A stretch of 64,000 nt of DNA from Gracilaria domingensis (lineage: Eukaryota; Rhodophyta; Florideophyceae; Gracilariales; Gracilariaceae): positions 666,111 through 730,110 of the forward strand of contig VCMS01000025.1 of assembly GCA_022539475.1 (NCBI GenBank). The letters are read 5' to 3'. Numbering within the stretch: position 1 is the first letter of the stretch; each line of letters starts with the position of its first letter. Below are positions 10,596 through 20,199 of the stretch, one piece after another. The notes under the pieces are model-generated. The model did no database searches. It saw nothing but the letters and a program-made list of their open reading frames with translations, and was not told the origin of the DNA. The translations under genes and the position numbers were made by a program.

Positions 10596-12697
10596 TCAGC
10601 TGGCGGCGCCCGTCGGCGCGCACACGTGCTCCGCCTCTCGCCGCCACGCGCGGTACGCCAGCGCGGCCGTTGCGAGGCTCTGGCGCCACTCGTGCACGCC
10701 GTCGCCCTCCTCGCCGCGCTGCAGCGCCTCAAACGCGGCCACGGCGCGCACCAGCGCGTGCTCCGCGTCGGCGGCGGGCGGCTCGCAGCGGCGCACGGCG
10801 CGGCGCACGTCGTGGCGCCACGCGCGCGCGCGCGCCGCGCCCGGCACCGCCGCGGGCGCGCACGCCGGCGCCGGCGCCGGCGCCGGCGGCCGCGCGCGCA
10901 GCACGCGGCGCAGCAGCGCGGCGCGCACGAACGGCGCGACGTGCGCCGGCGCGCGCACGCTGACGGCGGTGGCGGCGGCGCGGCCGCCCGCGGCGGCGGC
11001 CAGCACGCTGAACGGCGCGCCCAGCAGCGTGCAAAAGTGCGCGGGCTCGCGCCCCACGCGCAGCGCGGCGCGCACCGCCGCGGGCGGCAGCGGCAGCAGC
11101 ACGCGCGCGTGCAGCACGGGCGCGGCGCGCGGCGCGCAGAACGGGCGCGCGAGGCGCGCGGCGCTGCGGTCGCGCGCGAGCTGCGGCGCGCGCGCGGAGA
11201 AGCTCAGCACGTCCAGCAGCTGCTCGTGCAGCGGCAGCTGCAGCGCGCGCGCGCCGCCCGCGTGCAGCAGCAGCGCCACGCGCGCGCGCAGCGGCGCGTG
11301 CGAGCGCAGGAACAGCGGGAACGAAATCTCGGCGGCGCCGCGCGGCGGCAGCGCGCGCAGCGGCGCCTCGAACGCGCGCTCGCGCGCGCGGCGGCGCGGC
11401 GGCACGGGCAGGCGCGACGCGCGCGCGCGCGGCGGCGGCGGCGGCGGCGCGACGCACACGCGCAGCGAGGCGGCGGCGAGCGGCGCGGCGGCGCGCGACG
11501 TGAGCGCGGCGACGAGGTACACGGCGGTGCTGCGCGGCGGCGGCGGCAGCTCGAAGCGCGGCACGACGCCGCGCGGGTGCGCCGCCACGGAGAGCGCCAC
11601 GGCCAGCGGCGGCGCGTCGGCGCTGACGGCGGGCAGCAGCTGCAGCGCCGACGCGAGCTGCGCCTGCACGGCGGCCTCGCGCGCGCGCTGCTGCGCGGCG
11701 GCCAGCGCCAGGCGGTCCACGCCGCGCAGCAGCGCGCGCAGCAGCGGCGCGCGCGGCGGCGGCGGCGGCGCCGCGACGCGGTGGCCGATGCGCGTGCGCG
11801 CACCGGCGCGCAGCAGCTGCACGCTGACGCACGGCAGCGCGGCGGCGGCGGCGGCGTGCGCGGCGGCGGGGCGCAGCAGCAGGCGGCCGCGCGGCGCGGC
11901 GGCGGGCACGAAGCAGAACGGCGCGAGCGCGAAGGGCTGCGGCGCGCGCGCGCGCGGCAGCAGCACGGCGTGGCACACGGCGCGGCCGTCGGCGTCAAAC
12001 GCGACGGAGAGCACGCGGCGAAAGCGGCCCACGACGGTGACGAAGCGGCCGCGCGGCGCGGCGGCGGCCAGCACGGGCGTCTGGCGCAGGTGCGCCAGCG
12101 GCGGCGCGGCGGCGGCGGCCTCGCGCAGCAGCGAGTCGACGGCGCGCACGGCGCCGTCGCGCGCCAGCGCCACGAAGCGCGCGCGCGCGCGCGGCGGCGC
12201 GCGCAGCGCGAGCAGCGGCGCGGCGGCGTCGCGCGGCGCGTGGCGCTGCAGCGCGGCCAGCGTGAGCGCCGGCGGCGCGGCGCGCAGCTGCAGCTGCACG
12301 AGCGCGCGCTGCGCGAGCAGCAGCGCGCGGCAGCACGCGGCGGCGGCGCCGTCGGCGCCGGCGGCGCCGTCGGCGCCGTCGGCGGCGCGCACGACGGCGC
12401 GCACGGTGGAGAAGGCGTGGCGCGCCTCGGCCAGCACGCGCGCGTCGCGCAGCGGCAGCGCGCGCACGGCGCCGCGCGGCGCGGGCGGCAGCGCCAGCAG
12501 CAGCACGCGGTGGTCGCCGCCGCCGTCGTGGTCGTGGTCGCATGACGCGGGCGCGTCGCACACGAGCAGCGCGCGCGCAAAGTGGCGCGCGCACGCGGGC
12601 GCGGCGGCGGTGAGGCGGCGCGGCGGCGCGGGCGCCAGCACGAAGAGCGCGCCGCCCAGGCGCGCGTGCAGCACGGCGGGCGAGACGACGCGCGCGG

Positions 12698-12738
<41 letters not shown>

Positions 12739-12739
12739 A

Positions 12740-12779
<40 letters not shown>

Positions 12780-12848
12780 CAACGGCTGCGGCGAGCCGCT
12801 GAAGGGCGCGGGCGCACGGCGCACGGCGCGCGGCGCGGCGGCGGCCAT
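10596..12848 (-). CDS. Large Ala/Arg/Pro-rich protein, function unknown
   Basis: A 750-residue reading frame with nearly every third codon position G or C. I prefer it over overlapping frames because it alone alternates hydrophobic strands and charged turns (RFVTVVGRFRRVLSVAFDA, AEISFPLFLRSHAPLRARV) and ends sensibly. An Ala run and an Asp-Ala repeat lie near residues 24-52, coded by GCG and GTCCGC-type repeats. A beta-rich first half, a helical stretch near the middle and a beta-sandwich-like second half faintly recall FAAP100/FANCB of the Fanconi core complex, but this is only a shape resemblance. The gene is head to head with a glycosyltransferase, the two ATGs being 108 bases apart. A second ATG at residue 36 is possible. 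Confidence 0.6.
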
Positions 12849-12956
12849 TGGCTGTTTCGCGCGCGGCGCTGGCGTACAGGGCGCGGCGCGGCGGCTGCCG
12901 CCGCTCGGCGCGGCGCGGCGCCGTCAGCGCGACGGCTGTGCGCGCACCTTCCCGCC

Positions 12957-14321
12957 ATGCACTTCGGCGCGCACGTGCGCCGCGCGCTGGTCGCCGCGCT
13001 GCTGCTGCACGCCGCGCTGCTGCTGCTGCTGCTGGCGAGCTGCGCGCGCCTGAGCGCGCGCCGCCTGGCGCTGGCGCTGTCGCCGCCGCCGCCGCCGCCG
13101 CCGCGCGGCGGCGCCGCGGCGCCGCGCGACCTCGTGCTGCTGCTGGACGGCTGGGAGCGCATGGTGAACCTGCAGTACATGCTGCGGCGGCTGGTGCACG
13201 TGGCGCTGGACGCCGACTTTGCGCTCGTGGAGCCGTTCATGTTCGAGTCCAAGGTGTGGCTGTGGCGCTCGCTGCCGGCCATGTTCGCGCGCCACGGCCA
13301 GGCCGCGCGCCGCGCGCGCGACTACTTTGCCACCGCCGAGCTGCAGCGCACGCGCCGCTACGTGCCGTTCGAGGCGTTCGCGGCGCGCTCGCGCGCGACC
13401 GCCGCCGGCGGCGAGCTGTTCGTGCACGCCGCGCTGTTCCTCACGTGGCGCGACGAGGCGCTGCGCGCGCCGCCGCCGCCGGCGGCGCCGGCGCCGGCGC
13501 CGGCGGCGCCGTTCTGGTGCGACGCCGAGCTGGCGCGGCTGCCGGGCTGGCCGAACCGCACGGCCGGCGGCCACCAGCTCACGCCGGCCGTGCGCGTCGG
13601 GCGCGCGCTGTGCGTGCCGCCGGCCGCGCTCACGGACGCGCGCTTCTTCCGCCGCCTGTTCGCGCTGCTGCGCGCGGCGGTGGCCGCGCCGCCGCTGCGC
13701 TGCGCGCGCTGCGCGTCCGTGGCGCTGCCCAACTTCCGCAAGCACGCGCTGCAGCGCTACCGCACGCGCTTCGGCGACCGCGCGGCCGCGCGCCGCGTGC
13801 CGCCGCTGCGCCCGAGCGCGCGCGCCGCCGCGCTGGGCGCGCGCTTCGCCGCGCGCGCGCTGCGCGGCGCGCCGCTCGTGGCGCTGCACCTGCGCACGGG
13901 CAAGGCGTACACGCTGCTGACGGCGCGCGCCAACGGCAGCAGCGCGCCGTTCGAGGCGTGGCTGCGCCGCTGCGTGCCGCGGCTGCTGGCGGCGGCCGCC
14001 GCCGCGCGCCCGCGCGGCGGCCGCCTGTTCGTGGCGTCGGACCTGTTCAACGACGGCTGGCGCGGCGGCGAGGCGGCGCGCAGCGCGTCCGCGCGCGCCG
14101 CGCTGGCGGCAGCGCGCGCCGCGCTGCGCCGCGCCGGCGCCGCGCGCCTGCGCGCGCCCGCCGCCGAGCGCGTGTCGCTGGCCGCCGCCGTCGACGCCGC
14201 CGTCGCCGCGCGCGCCGCCGCGTTCGTGTACGCCGCGCCGTCGTCGTTCGGGCGCTGGGTGTCCGAGCTGCGCGCCGAGCGCGGCGCGCGCAGCGCCGCC
14301 GTGCCGTGCGCGCACCACTGA
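12957..14321 (+). CDS. Type II membrane protein, O-fucosyltransferase-like glycosyltransferase
   Basis: A 454-residue protein starting MHFGAHVRRALVAALLLH, with a single membrane anchor at residues 7-27 and the rest lumenal, as in Golgi glycosyltransferases. A Pro-rich stem follows. The early segment GWERMVNLQYMLRRLVHVA resembles the G-x-x-N-Q region of GDP-fucose O-fucosyltransferases, LVALHLRTG resembles their sugar-nucleotide-binding HLR motif, and FVASDLFNDGW plus SSFGRWVSELR fit the later donor-site strands. The assignment to a GT65/GT68-like fold is inference from these motifs. One N-glycosylation sequon (NGSS) is visible. Composition is extremely GC-rich. The next gene is another type II glycosyltransferase-like gene on the same strand. 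Confidence 0.65.
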   Translation: MHFGAHVRRALVAALLLHAALLLLLLASCARLSARRLALALSPPPPPPPRGGAAAPRDLVLLLDGWERMVNLQYMLRRLVHVALDADFALVEPFMFESKVWLWRSLPAMFARHGQAARRARDYFATAELQRTRRYVPFEAFAARSRATAAGGELFVHAALFLTWRDEALRAPPPPAAPAPAPAAPFWCDAELARLPGWPNRTAGGHQLTPAVRVGRALCVPPAALTDARFFRRLFALLRAAVAAPPLRCARCASVALPNFRKHALQRYRTRFGDRAAARRVPPLRPSARAAALGARFAARALRGAPLVALHLRTGKAYTLLTARANGSSAPFEAWLRRCVPRLLAAAAAARPRGGRLFVASDLFNDGWRGGEAARSASARAALAAARAALRRAGAARLRAPAAERVSLAAAVDAAVAARAAAFVYAAPSSFGRWVSELRAERGARSAAVPCAHH

Positions 14322-14650
14322 CGCGGCGCGCCGCCGCCGCCGCCGCCGCCGCCGGGCGCGCGCGCGCGCGCGCGCGCCGGCGCCAGCGCGACAGCAGCGC
14401 CGCTTACAGCGCCGCGCCATTTCGAATGTTCGTATAGCGCCACGCCGCCCTCCGCTCCCTCGGCCCTCCGCCCCGCCCCGCCCTCCCGCGCACCACCCGC
14501 CGCCCGCCCCCCCCCACATCACCACCGCCCCCTCGCGCGCGCAGCCGCCACCTTCCCATCCCCCCTCCCCTTTCCCTCTTTCCCCCCCCCCTTCCCCTTC
14601 CCCCCTACCCCTACCCCTCCCCCCCCCCCCCCCCCCCCGCCCCGCCCGCC
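14322..14650. other. Pyrimidine-rich intergenic promoter tract
   Basis: A 329-base C-rich tract between two same-strand genes. It has CG alternations at 14340-14380 and then long runs of C and CT up to the ATG at 14651, including a near-unbroken C run around 14618-14638. Such tracts appear ahead of several genes in this island, so it is probably the core promoter and 5' leader. Confidence 0.5.
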
Positions 14651-15790
14651 ATGGTGCGCGCCCCGCGCATCTTCCAACTCCCCTCCTTCCGCCGCGCCTA
14701 CCCCAAGCCGCCGCTCTACGCAAAGTCGCGCCTGCCGCCCTTCCTCAAGCTCTTCTTCGCCGTGCTGCACTTTTGCCGCCGCCGCCGCGCCACCCTCACC
14801 ATCGTGTTCCTGCTCGTGTGGATCTTCGTCGACATGGACGCCTACCCGCTGTGGTGGCTCTCGTGGATGCTGCACGGCCCGCCCTCCGCCGACGCCGCGC
14901 TCTCGCACAATTGCTCCAAGGCCGACCGCGCCGCGCTGCTGCCGCTCGTGGTGGTGGTGCCGCTCATCGCGCCGCAGCTGGTGCGCGTGGACGACTCGCT
15001 GCAGCGCTGGGCGGCGCCGTCGTTGTCGCCGTGCCACGCGCGCACCCCAATTGCGCACCTGTCCTTCTTCTTCGACCGCCCGCCGTCCGACGCCGCCACC
15101 GCGCGCGCCGTCGAGAAGCTGCGCTCCGTGCTGGCCGCGCCGCGGCTGGCGCCCGTGCTGCGCCGCTGCTTTGCGCACGTGTCGATCCACTTTGCCAACC
15201 TCACCGCCGCGCAGTCCACCAACAGCCACGCCATGGACCTCGTGCACAACCTGGTCATCACCGCCGGCAGCAACAACCAGTTCGAGGCCGCCATCGCCTT
15301 TTACGAGCGCCGCTACAGCCACATGTTCCTCATGGAGCCGGACGTGTACGCCATCCGCGCGCGCTGGCTCGACCGCGCGCTGCACGAGGCCAGCTACGGC
15401 AGCTTTTGGCAGCGCGGCGCCATCATGCGCTACTCGCCGCGCTTCAACATGGGCTTTGCGCCCTTCCGCAACCGCTACCAGCGCCACATCAACGGCAACG
15501 GGCTGTACCGCCTGTCGGACCGCTGCTTTGATCACTACCGACGGCTGGTGAAGAAACGGTATGGAAGCGCTGCGTACGACGTTGCAATGTGCCAGTTCCG
15601 CCTTTCCGTAGAAAACTTAGCCATCTACCAAGCAACGGCGCACCGCTTTCAGGTCAGTCCCATGATTGTGTCCATCGGCGTCACCCAAGTAAAAGAAGAG
15701 GATTTGCGCAGCCAGTTTGAGGAGGCGCTTCTGGTGCACGGCAAGGCGCAATACGTGCCGTTCCCCGCTCTCAACGTGATGCAATACTGA
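14651..15790 (+). CDS. Type II membrane glycosyltransferase-like protein (GT-A type)
   Basis: A 379-residue protein with a short basic cytosolic tail, an anchor at about residues 46-62 (TLTIVFLLVWIFVDM) and a lumenal domain. FLMEPDVYAIRARWLDRAL looks like the acidic metal/nucleotide-sugar motif of a GT-A fold, and RHINGNGLYRLSDRCF is a strong, specific motif that I associate with algal glycosyltransferase-like proteins of unassigned CAZy family. Two sequons (NCSK, NLTA) fit a lumenal protein. GC content at the third position falls abruptly in the last 250 bases, as if the 3' end lies at the edge of the GC island. It follows the other type II enzyme in tandem, so both may modify wall polysaccharides or glycoproteins; that is inference. 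Confidence 0.65.
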   Translation: MVRAPRIFQLPSFRRAYPKPPLYAKSRLPPFLKLFFAVLHFCRRRRATLTIVFLLVWIFVDMDAYPLWWLSWMLHGPPSADAALSHNCSKADRAALLPLVVVVPLIAPQLVRVDDSLQRWAAPSLSPCHARTPIAHLSFFFDRPPSDAATARAVEKLRSVLAAPRLAPVLRRCFAHVSIHFANLTAAQSTNSHAMDLVHNLVITAGSNNQFEAAIAFYERRYSHMFLMEPDVYAIRARWLDRALHEASYGSFWQRGAIMRYSPRFNMGFAPFRNRYQRHINGNGLYRLSDRCFDHYRRLVKKRYGSAAYDVAMCQFRLSVENLAIYQATAHRFQVSPMIVSIGVTQVKEEDLRSQFEEALLVHGKAQYVPFPALNVMQY

Positions 15791-15851
15791 CGTTTTGGGC
15801 GGTGGGGCGGCTGGGGGGCTGGGGGGGGGAGCGTTCTGGTCGCTCGCAACC

Positions 15852-16030
15852 GCACACACTCACGCACACACACACACACACACACGCACACACACAACAC
15901 ACGCACACTCAGACACACTCAGACACACTCAGACACACACACATTCACACACTCACACACACAGACACACACACTCACACACTCACACTCACTCACACAC
16001 ACATACATACGGACACACAGACACACACAA
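15852..16030. repeat. CA/GT dinucleotide microsatellite
   Basis: About 180 bases of CACACA interrupted by CACT, CAGA and CATA units, starting about 60 bases after the glycosyltransferase stop codon. Open frames through it are artefacts. Confidence 0.95.
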
Positions 16031-16491
16031 CAATTTTTCCGAGGGGGAGTGCAGTTTTCGTTTTCGGGGTTGGAGCGCAGCTTTTTCGGCCAGGGAGAGG
16101 AAGAGGGGGGAAAAGGGGGGGTTGGGGTTGGGGAGGGAAGGAGTGTGGCGGGTGGTGGGCGACGGTGGGACAGTGGGACGGTGGGGCTGGTGGGGGGGAA
16201 GGGGTGGGGAGGGGACGAGCGAGTCTTGTACGAGTAGGTAGGAGAGAGGGCGGAGAGAGGGCGGAGAGAGGGCGGCGGCGCAGCGGCTCGCATTTTTCCG
16301 GAGGGTGTCGAGCGCGCGGCTGCGCAGCGCGCGCGCGGGCGCGGGCGCGGGCGCGCGGGCGCGCGGCGCGCGGGCGCGCGGCCGTTTTCGAGGCCGCGCG
16401 GCGGCGCCGCGCTGTAACTAAACTCTCGCCGCCTCCACGCAGAGCGGCGCGCGACGAATCATCACAGCCGCGCCGCGCGCCGCGCGCTTTT
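16031..16491. promoter_or_regulatory. G-rich promoter region of the WD40-like gene
   Basis: G-rich strand (16085-16270) with a three-fold GGGCGGAGAGAG unit at about 16248-16275, then CG-alternating DNA to 16400 and a more mixed leader before the ATG at 16492. The G runs could form quadruplexes. No coding frame is convincing. Confidence 0.4.
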
Positions 16492-17469
16492 ATGGCCGCC
16501 GACAGCGTCCGCCCGCTCGCCGGGCTGCACAACTGCCTGGCCGCGCACCCGCGCGCCGCCGCGCTCAGCGCGCTCGGCGCCGCGCGCGCGCTGCGGCTGC
16601 GCGCGCCGCCGCGCGCCGCGCCGCCGCCGCCGCTGCGCGACGCCGAGCCGCTGCCGCGCGCCGCCGCGCACGCCGTGGCGCGCGACGGCGCCGTCGTGCT
16701 GGTGGCGCGCCGCCGCGTGGTGGTGGCCGCGCCGGCCGCCACCTACGTCGCCGCGCACGCGCTGCACTTCGAGCCGCGCGCGCTGGCGGCGTGCGCCGCC
16801 GCCGACGGCGCCGCGCTGCACGTGGTGCTGGCCGGCTACGACGGCGTGTTCTTCACGGCGCTGCACGTGCCGCGCGCCGCCTTCGCCCCGCTGCGCCGCG
16901 TGGCCGGCACCGCCGCGCACAAGATGGTGTGCGTGGCGGCGGACGAGCGCTCGCTGCTGGCGGCCAACCTGGACGGCCGCGTCGCGCTGTGGCGCGCGTA
17001 CCGCAGCGCGCGCGACGCCGCCGCCGTCGTGCCGCCGCCGCCGCGCGCGCCGCCGGGCGACCGCGTCACCGACGTGCGGCTGGCGCGCGACGGCGGCTTC
17101 GCCGTCGCGTGGTGGAGCGGCGCGCTCGTGCTGTACGACCGCCGCGCGCGCGTGCAGTGCGCGCTGCACTCGCGCGCCGCCATGGCCGACTTTGGCGCGC
17201 GCTCGGGCACCTTCCTGGCCGCCGCGCCGCCGTACCTCGTCGCGTGCCACGGCAGCGGCCAGCTGCGCTGGCTGCGCGCCGACCAGCGCCGCGTGCTCAC
17301 CGAGACCGTCGCCGCCGACGTCAAGGGCTTCTGCTGCGCCGACGGCCAGCTGCTGCTGTGGGACTGCGACACCGGGCTGCGCCGCGTGCGCCCGCCGTCC
17401 GCGCCCGAGTTTGCGCGCCGCAGCCAGCCGATTGGCGCCGCGCAGCTGCGCGAGCACCCGTCAGCGTAG
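16492..17469 (+). CDS. WD40/beta-propeller-like protein
   Basis: A 325-residue protein with repeating strand patterns typical of WD40 propellers: VRLARDGGFAVAWWSGALVLYD, LLAANLDGRVALWRAY and GQLLLWDCDTGLRRV each end in a W-D-like position. I cannot assign a family. The first 35 residues are Ala/Arg-rich and unstructured. The ATG at 16492 is the first in frame after the CpG region. Its stop codon lies inside the end of the LCMT gene on the opposite strand, so the two 3' ends overlap by 9 bases. Composition is strongly GC-biased like its neighbours. Confidence 0.6.
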   Translation: MAADSVRPLAGLHNCLAAHPRAAALSALGAARALRLRAPPRAAPPPPLRDAEPLPRAAAHAVARDGAVVLVARRRVVVAAPAATYVAAHALHFEPRALAACAAADGAALHVVLAGYDGVFFTALHVPRAAFAPLRRVAGTAAHKMVCVAADERSLLAANLDGRVALWRAYRSARDAAAVVPPPPRAPPGDRVTDVRLARDGGFAVAWWSGALVLYDRRARVQCALHSRAAMADFGARSGTFLAAAPPYLVACHGSGQLRWLRADQRRVLTETVAADVKGFCCADGQLLLWDCDTGLRRVRPPSAPEFARRSQPIGAAQLREHPSA

Positions 17470-18642
17470 CGCTTTACTTCTAATGCTATCGCGCGCGCCG
17501 CGCCCGCGTTGGTACGCGCGGAACGGCACGTCGTGGTACGCGCCCACGTCGAGGCCGTCTAGCAGTTGCTCCGCGCCGTGCCCCTCAGTGGCGCAGATCA
17601 CGCAGTAGTGCGACATGATCAGCGCCCATTCCTCAACCTCATCCAGAAACTCCACCCTATTCAGCGCCAGCCGGTTCACCACGCGCTTTTCAAACGCGCG
17701 GAGAAGGCTTTCCACTCTCACAAAGCGCCACCCCAACTTTTTGAACCGCGCCTCTTGAGACTGCATCGTTGGGTAGCGCCGCAGCCCAAGCAGCGGGCTC
17801 CCTCGAGCCGCAATGTTGACCACCATTTGCCGCCCGAATTCGCTGTCCTGCGACGTGTGCTCAATCACCACGAACGCGCGCGGCCCCGTAAACCGCTCCG
17901 AAAACAACGAGATCAGCGCGTCCGAGTGCGCCGCCTCCATGTACACCAGCACGATTTCGGCCACGATCAGCGTGGCGCATTCGCACGATGTCGCCAGCTC
18001 ATCGAGCATCGCTTCGAGCTCGTTCACATCGCGAAGATCCACCCCTCCCAGCGAGTACATAGATACGCTGCCGTCTTGCAGCTGTACAGCTTTTGCCTTC
18101 AGACTGTCTGTGCACTCGCTCAAGCACACGGCTGCATCGCGCTTGACCACGGAAACCAGCCCCGTTCCATCCTGGCCCACGGGCAGCGATTTTGAGCAAT
18201 GCGCTTGTCCGGACAACGCCTCGCTCACAAACGCTGTTTTCTCGCGGACAACCTGCGGAAAGTCAAGCTCCACGTAATGAAACGCGGGAATTTGCGTTGC
18301 GTTCTTCACCAGCGCAAGCGGCTGAGTGTCGAATCCAGCCCCGATTGATATGATCTGCGCCACTTTTCCATTTCGAGCCGAATTCCACAGAAACGCCTCC
18401 ACAACAGTTTCCTTGAGCAGCACCCGCGCGTACGTTCCGCGGTTGATGACGGGCGGGCGTCGGAATGTCCCGTGCTCCAGCTGCAGCGCTGCGTACTTGT
18501 CAGCCATGGCGGCCAAAGCGCCATCCTCAAAATACCCCGCGCGCATGGCCGCCACTTTGGACTGAAATGCGTCATCGTTGGTGGCGATCAGCGGGGCGTC
18601 GTCTGTTGCAACACTTTTGTTGCGTCGAGAGTTTAGCGCCAT
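17461..18642 (-). CDS. LCMT1: Leucine carboxyl methyltransferase (PP2A methyltransferase)
   Basis: A 393-residue SAM-dependent enzyme of the LCMT/PPM1 family, which methylates the C-terminal leucine of the PP2A catalytic subunit and so controls holoenzyme assembly. The SAM site is IISIGAGFDTQPLALV at about residues 93-108, and YVELDFPQVVREK follows as the next strand and acidic ribose contact. Later family blocks SECATLIVAEIVLVYM and FVVIEHTSQDSEFGRQMV are present, as is the C-terminal RVEFLDEVEEW segment. Length is slightly above the human enzyme (334), from a longer tail. The ATG at 18642 is well placed. The terminal 9 bases overlap the convergent WD40-like gene. Confidence 0.92.
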   Translation of the reverse strand: MALNSRRNKSVATDDAPLIATNDDAFQSKVAAMRAGYFEDGALAAMADKYAALQLEHGTFRRPPVINRGTYARVLLKETVVEAFLWNSARNGKVAQIISIGAGFDTQPLALVKNATQIPAFHYVELDFPQVVREKTAFVSEALSGQAHCSKSLPVGQDGTGLVSVVKRDAAVCLSECTDSLKAKAVQLQDGSVSMYSLGGVDLRDVNELEAMLDELATSCECATLIVAEIVLVYMEAAHSDALISLFSERFTGPRAFVVIEHTSQDSEFGRQMVVNIAARGSPLLGLRRYPTMQSQEARFKKLGWRFVRVESLLRAFEKRVVNRLALNRVEFLDEVEEWALIMSHYCVICATEGHGAEQLLDGLDVGAYHDVPFRAYQRGRGARDSIRSKALR

Positions 18643-19904
18643 CTCTTCTGTGCGGCATTGGAGGCTGGTTTTTCGGCTTTCGAAAACAGCCCCACCTCAG
18701 CGGCTTGCGTACGCGTCCCGACGAATCACGCGTTCGTCACGCGGCCCGGATTTTCTGTGCACCTCAAAGTGTTTCGCAAACCCAACGTAGAACCGACGGA
18801 AGCAGTTGCGAGACATGAGCAGAGACACACCCCATGTACGTTGATCAAGAACTGGTTGTGCCCGGAGGGTCCCACGCTGGCTCTCGCCGCCACGCCAACG
18901 AATCTCAACGGGTGCGGGAGAGAAGAAATTGTAAAGTGCGTGCGATGGGGAGGAGGTGCCCCGATCGCATGCTGCTGACGCGTTTATCCTAGATACTGTA
19001 AGCTCCAGCACTGCTGTGAACCAGCACTGCTGGTCCAGCAATGAACGCTCGTGTGACAAGTAGGGGTTATGAATGAGGTAGGCCGGCATGGAGCTCGGAT
19101 CTCGCAAGCCGCTAGAACAAAAGAGAGCCCGTAGATCACTCATCCTCATCCACCGGTTTCATATTGCCGTGTTGCTACCAATCTTCAGAGCTTCACGAGT
19201 CCAATGCAGGTTCCGTACATTGCTCATCGTCTTAAATTCCAAGGACAGTCTTGACAAGCAAGTGTTGTCATGTCGGATTTTGCACTTCTGAAACAGTTTT
19301 GAGCTTTCTTGTCAAGCACTTCGAATGCTTCTAGGTAATGCTCCCCGATTAAGAGTGCATGGGCGCGTTAACATGGACAGGTAATTCGCTGACACATTGT
19401 ATTCTTCTTGTGGCTGAAAGAGCCCTACGCGCTGCAATAAGAATTGACTCAGTTTGCACTATGTTGCTACACCAACGCAATGCATACTGAGTCCCATACT
19501 CAGCATTCTTACATGTACAGTTTGTAGCTCATCGCGTCTATGGACTGCGATCCTTGCAGGAATGCAGGCTGCCACGTGCATCTATAATCATCTCCGGCGC
19601 GTAGGGTGGGAAGTTCGCCACGTTCGCACGCCGGGAACTCGTGCGCTGGGAGAAAGAAAGGCTAAAACGAGCGATTGCAAGTTCGCCACGTTCGCAAGCA
19701 GTGAATTGGGGAGTTGAGCGAATGAAAGCCATCGCACGCCGTGAGCATCTCCACCCCCCAATTCTAATCAATGCGGCCATAACGTCGCTCTCGCTGTCCT
19801 CTGGGATGATTTCCCTAGCCTCTCCTCTATCTCCCGTAATCTCTCCTGCCCAAGATACGAATTGAAGACAACTGTCGGTTCTCTCGATTGGTTTCCAAAC
19901 TCTA
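18643..19904. other. Gene-poor intergenic region
   Basis: About 1.26 kb with no convincing coding frame. A direct repeat AAGTTCGCCACGTTCGCA occurs near 19611 and 19679, and short CAGCACTGCTG-type repeats occur near 19005-19035. It marks the drop from the GC-rich island to AT-richer DNA. Confidence 0.4.
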
Positions 19905-20046
19905 TAAAAGCCGCCATTCGAGCGCATCCCAACCGCTGTCGACCATCTCACATCACGGGAGGGGGGAGGCATCTCATTCAACCTCGCCGCGTCTCCCTCC
20001 TCCCCCATCTTCAGAAATCCTGCCGACAATGAGCCAAACATGGTAA
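19905..20046 (+). promoter_or_regulatory. TATA promoter with a candidate first exon
   Basis: TATAAAAG at 19905-19912 is part of TATAAAAGCCGCCAT, differing in one base from the promoter at 396. A CCAAT-type ATTGG lies about 15 bases upstream. After a leader of about 90 bases comes ATG at 20029 (MSQT), followed immediately by the donor-like GGTAAGG at 20042. The downstream exon cannot be identified; the nearest coding-like DNA is the repeat block below. It may be a live but unusual gene or a promoter left by a decayed one. Confidence 0.4.
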
Positions 20047-20199
20047 GGCAGGGCGGCAGGAAAGCATGAATTCAAGGATTGAGGCTTGCTTGTGTGACTC
20101 GGCAGCCTTCAAGAATGAGACAGGACTATCATTATTCAGAAGTTCCCGTATTGGTTTAGGATGGATCAAGCTTCGCTGTTTGAAGGGCTGGACATTCTT

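Noticed and set aside
10527-13282. Long overlapping frames on both strands (for example 10591-13053 plus and 11204-13282 minus)
   Set aside because: They are Ala/Arg/Ser/Cys-rich strings without strand-helix patterning and arise from extreme GC content; only the 10596-12848 minus frame looks like a protein.
12924-14723. Minus-strand frame opposite the first glycosyltransferase
   Set aside because: Arg/Gly/His-rich composition with no domain, opposite a frame with an anchor and family motifs.
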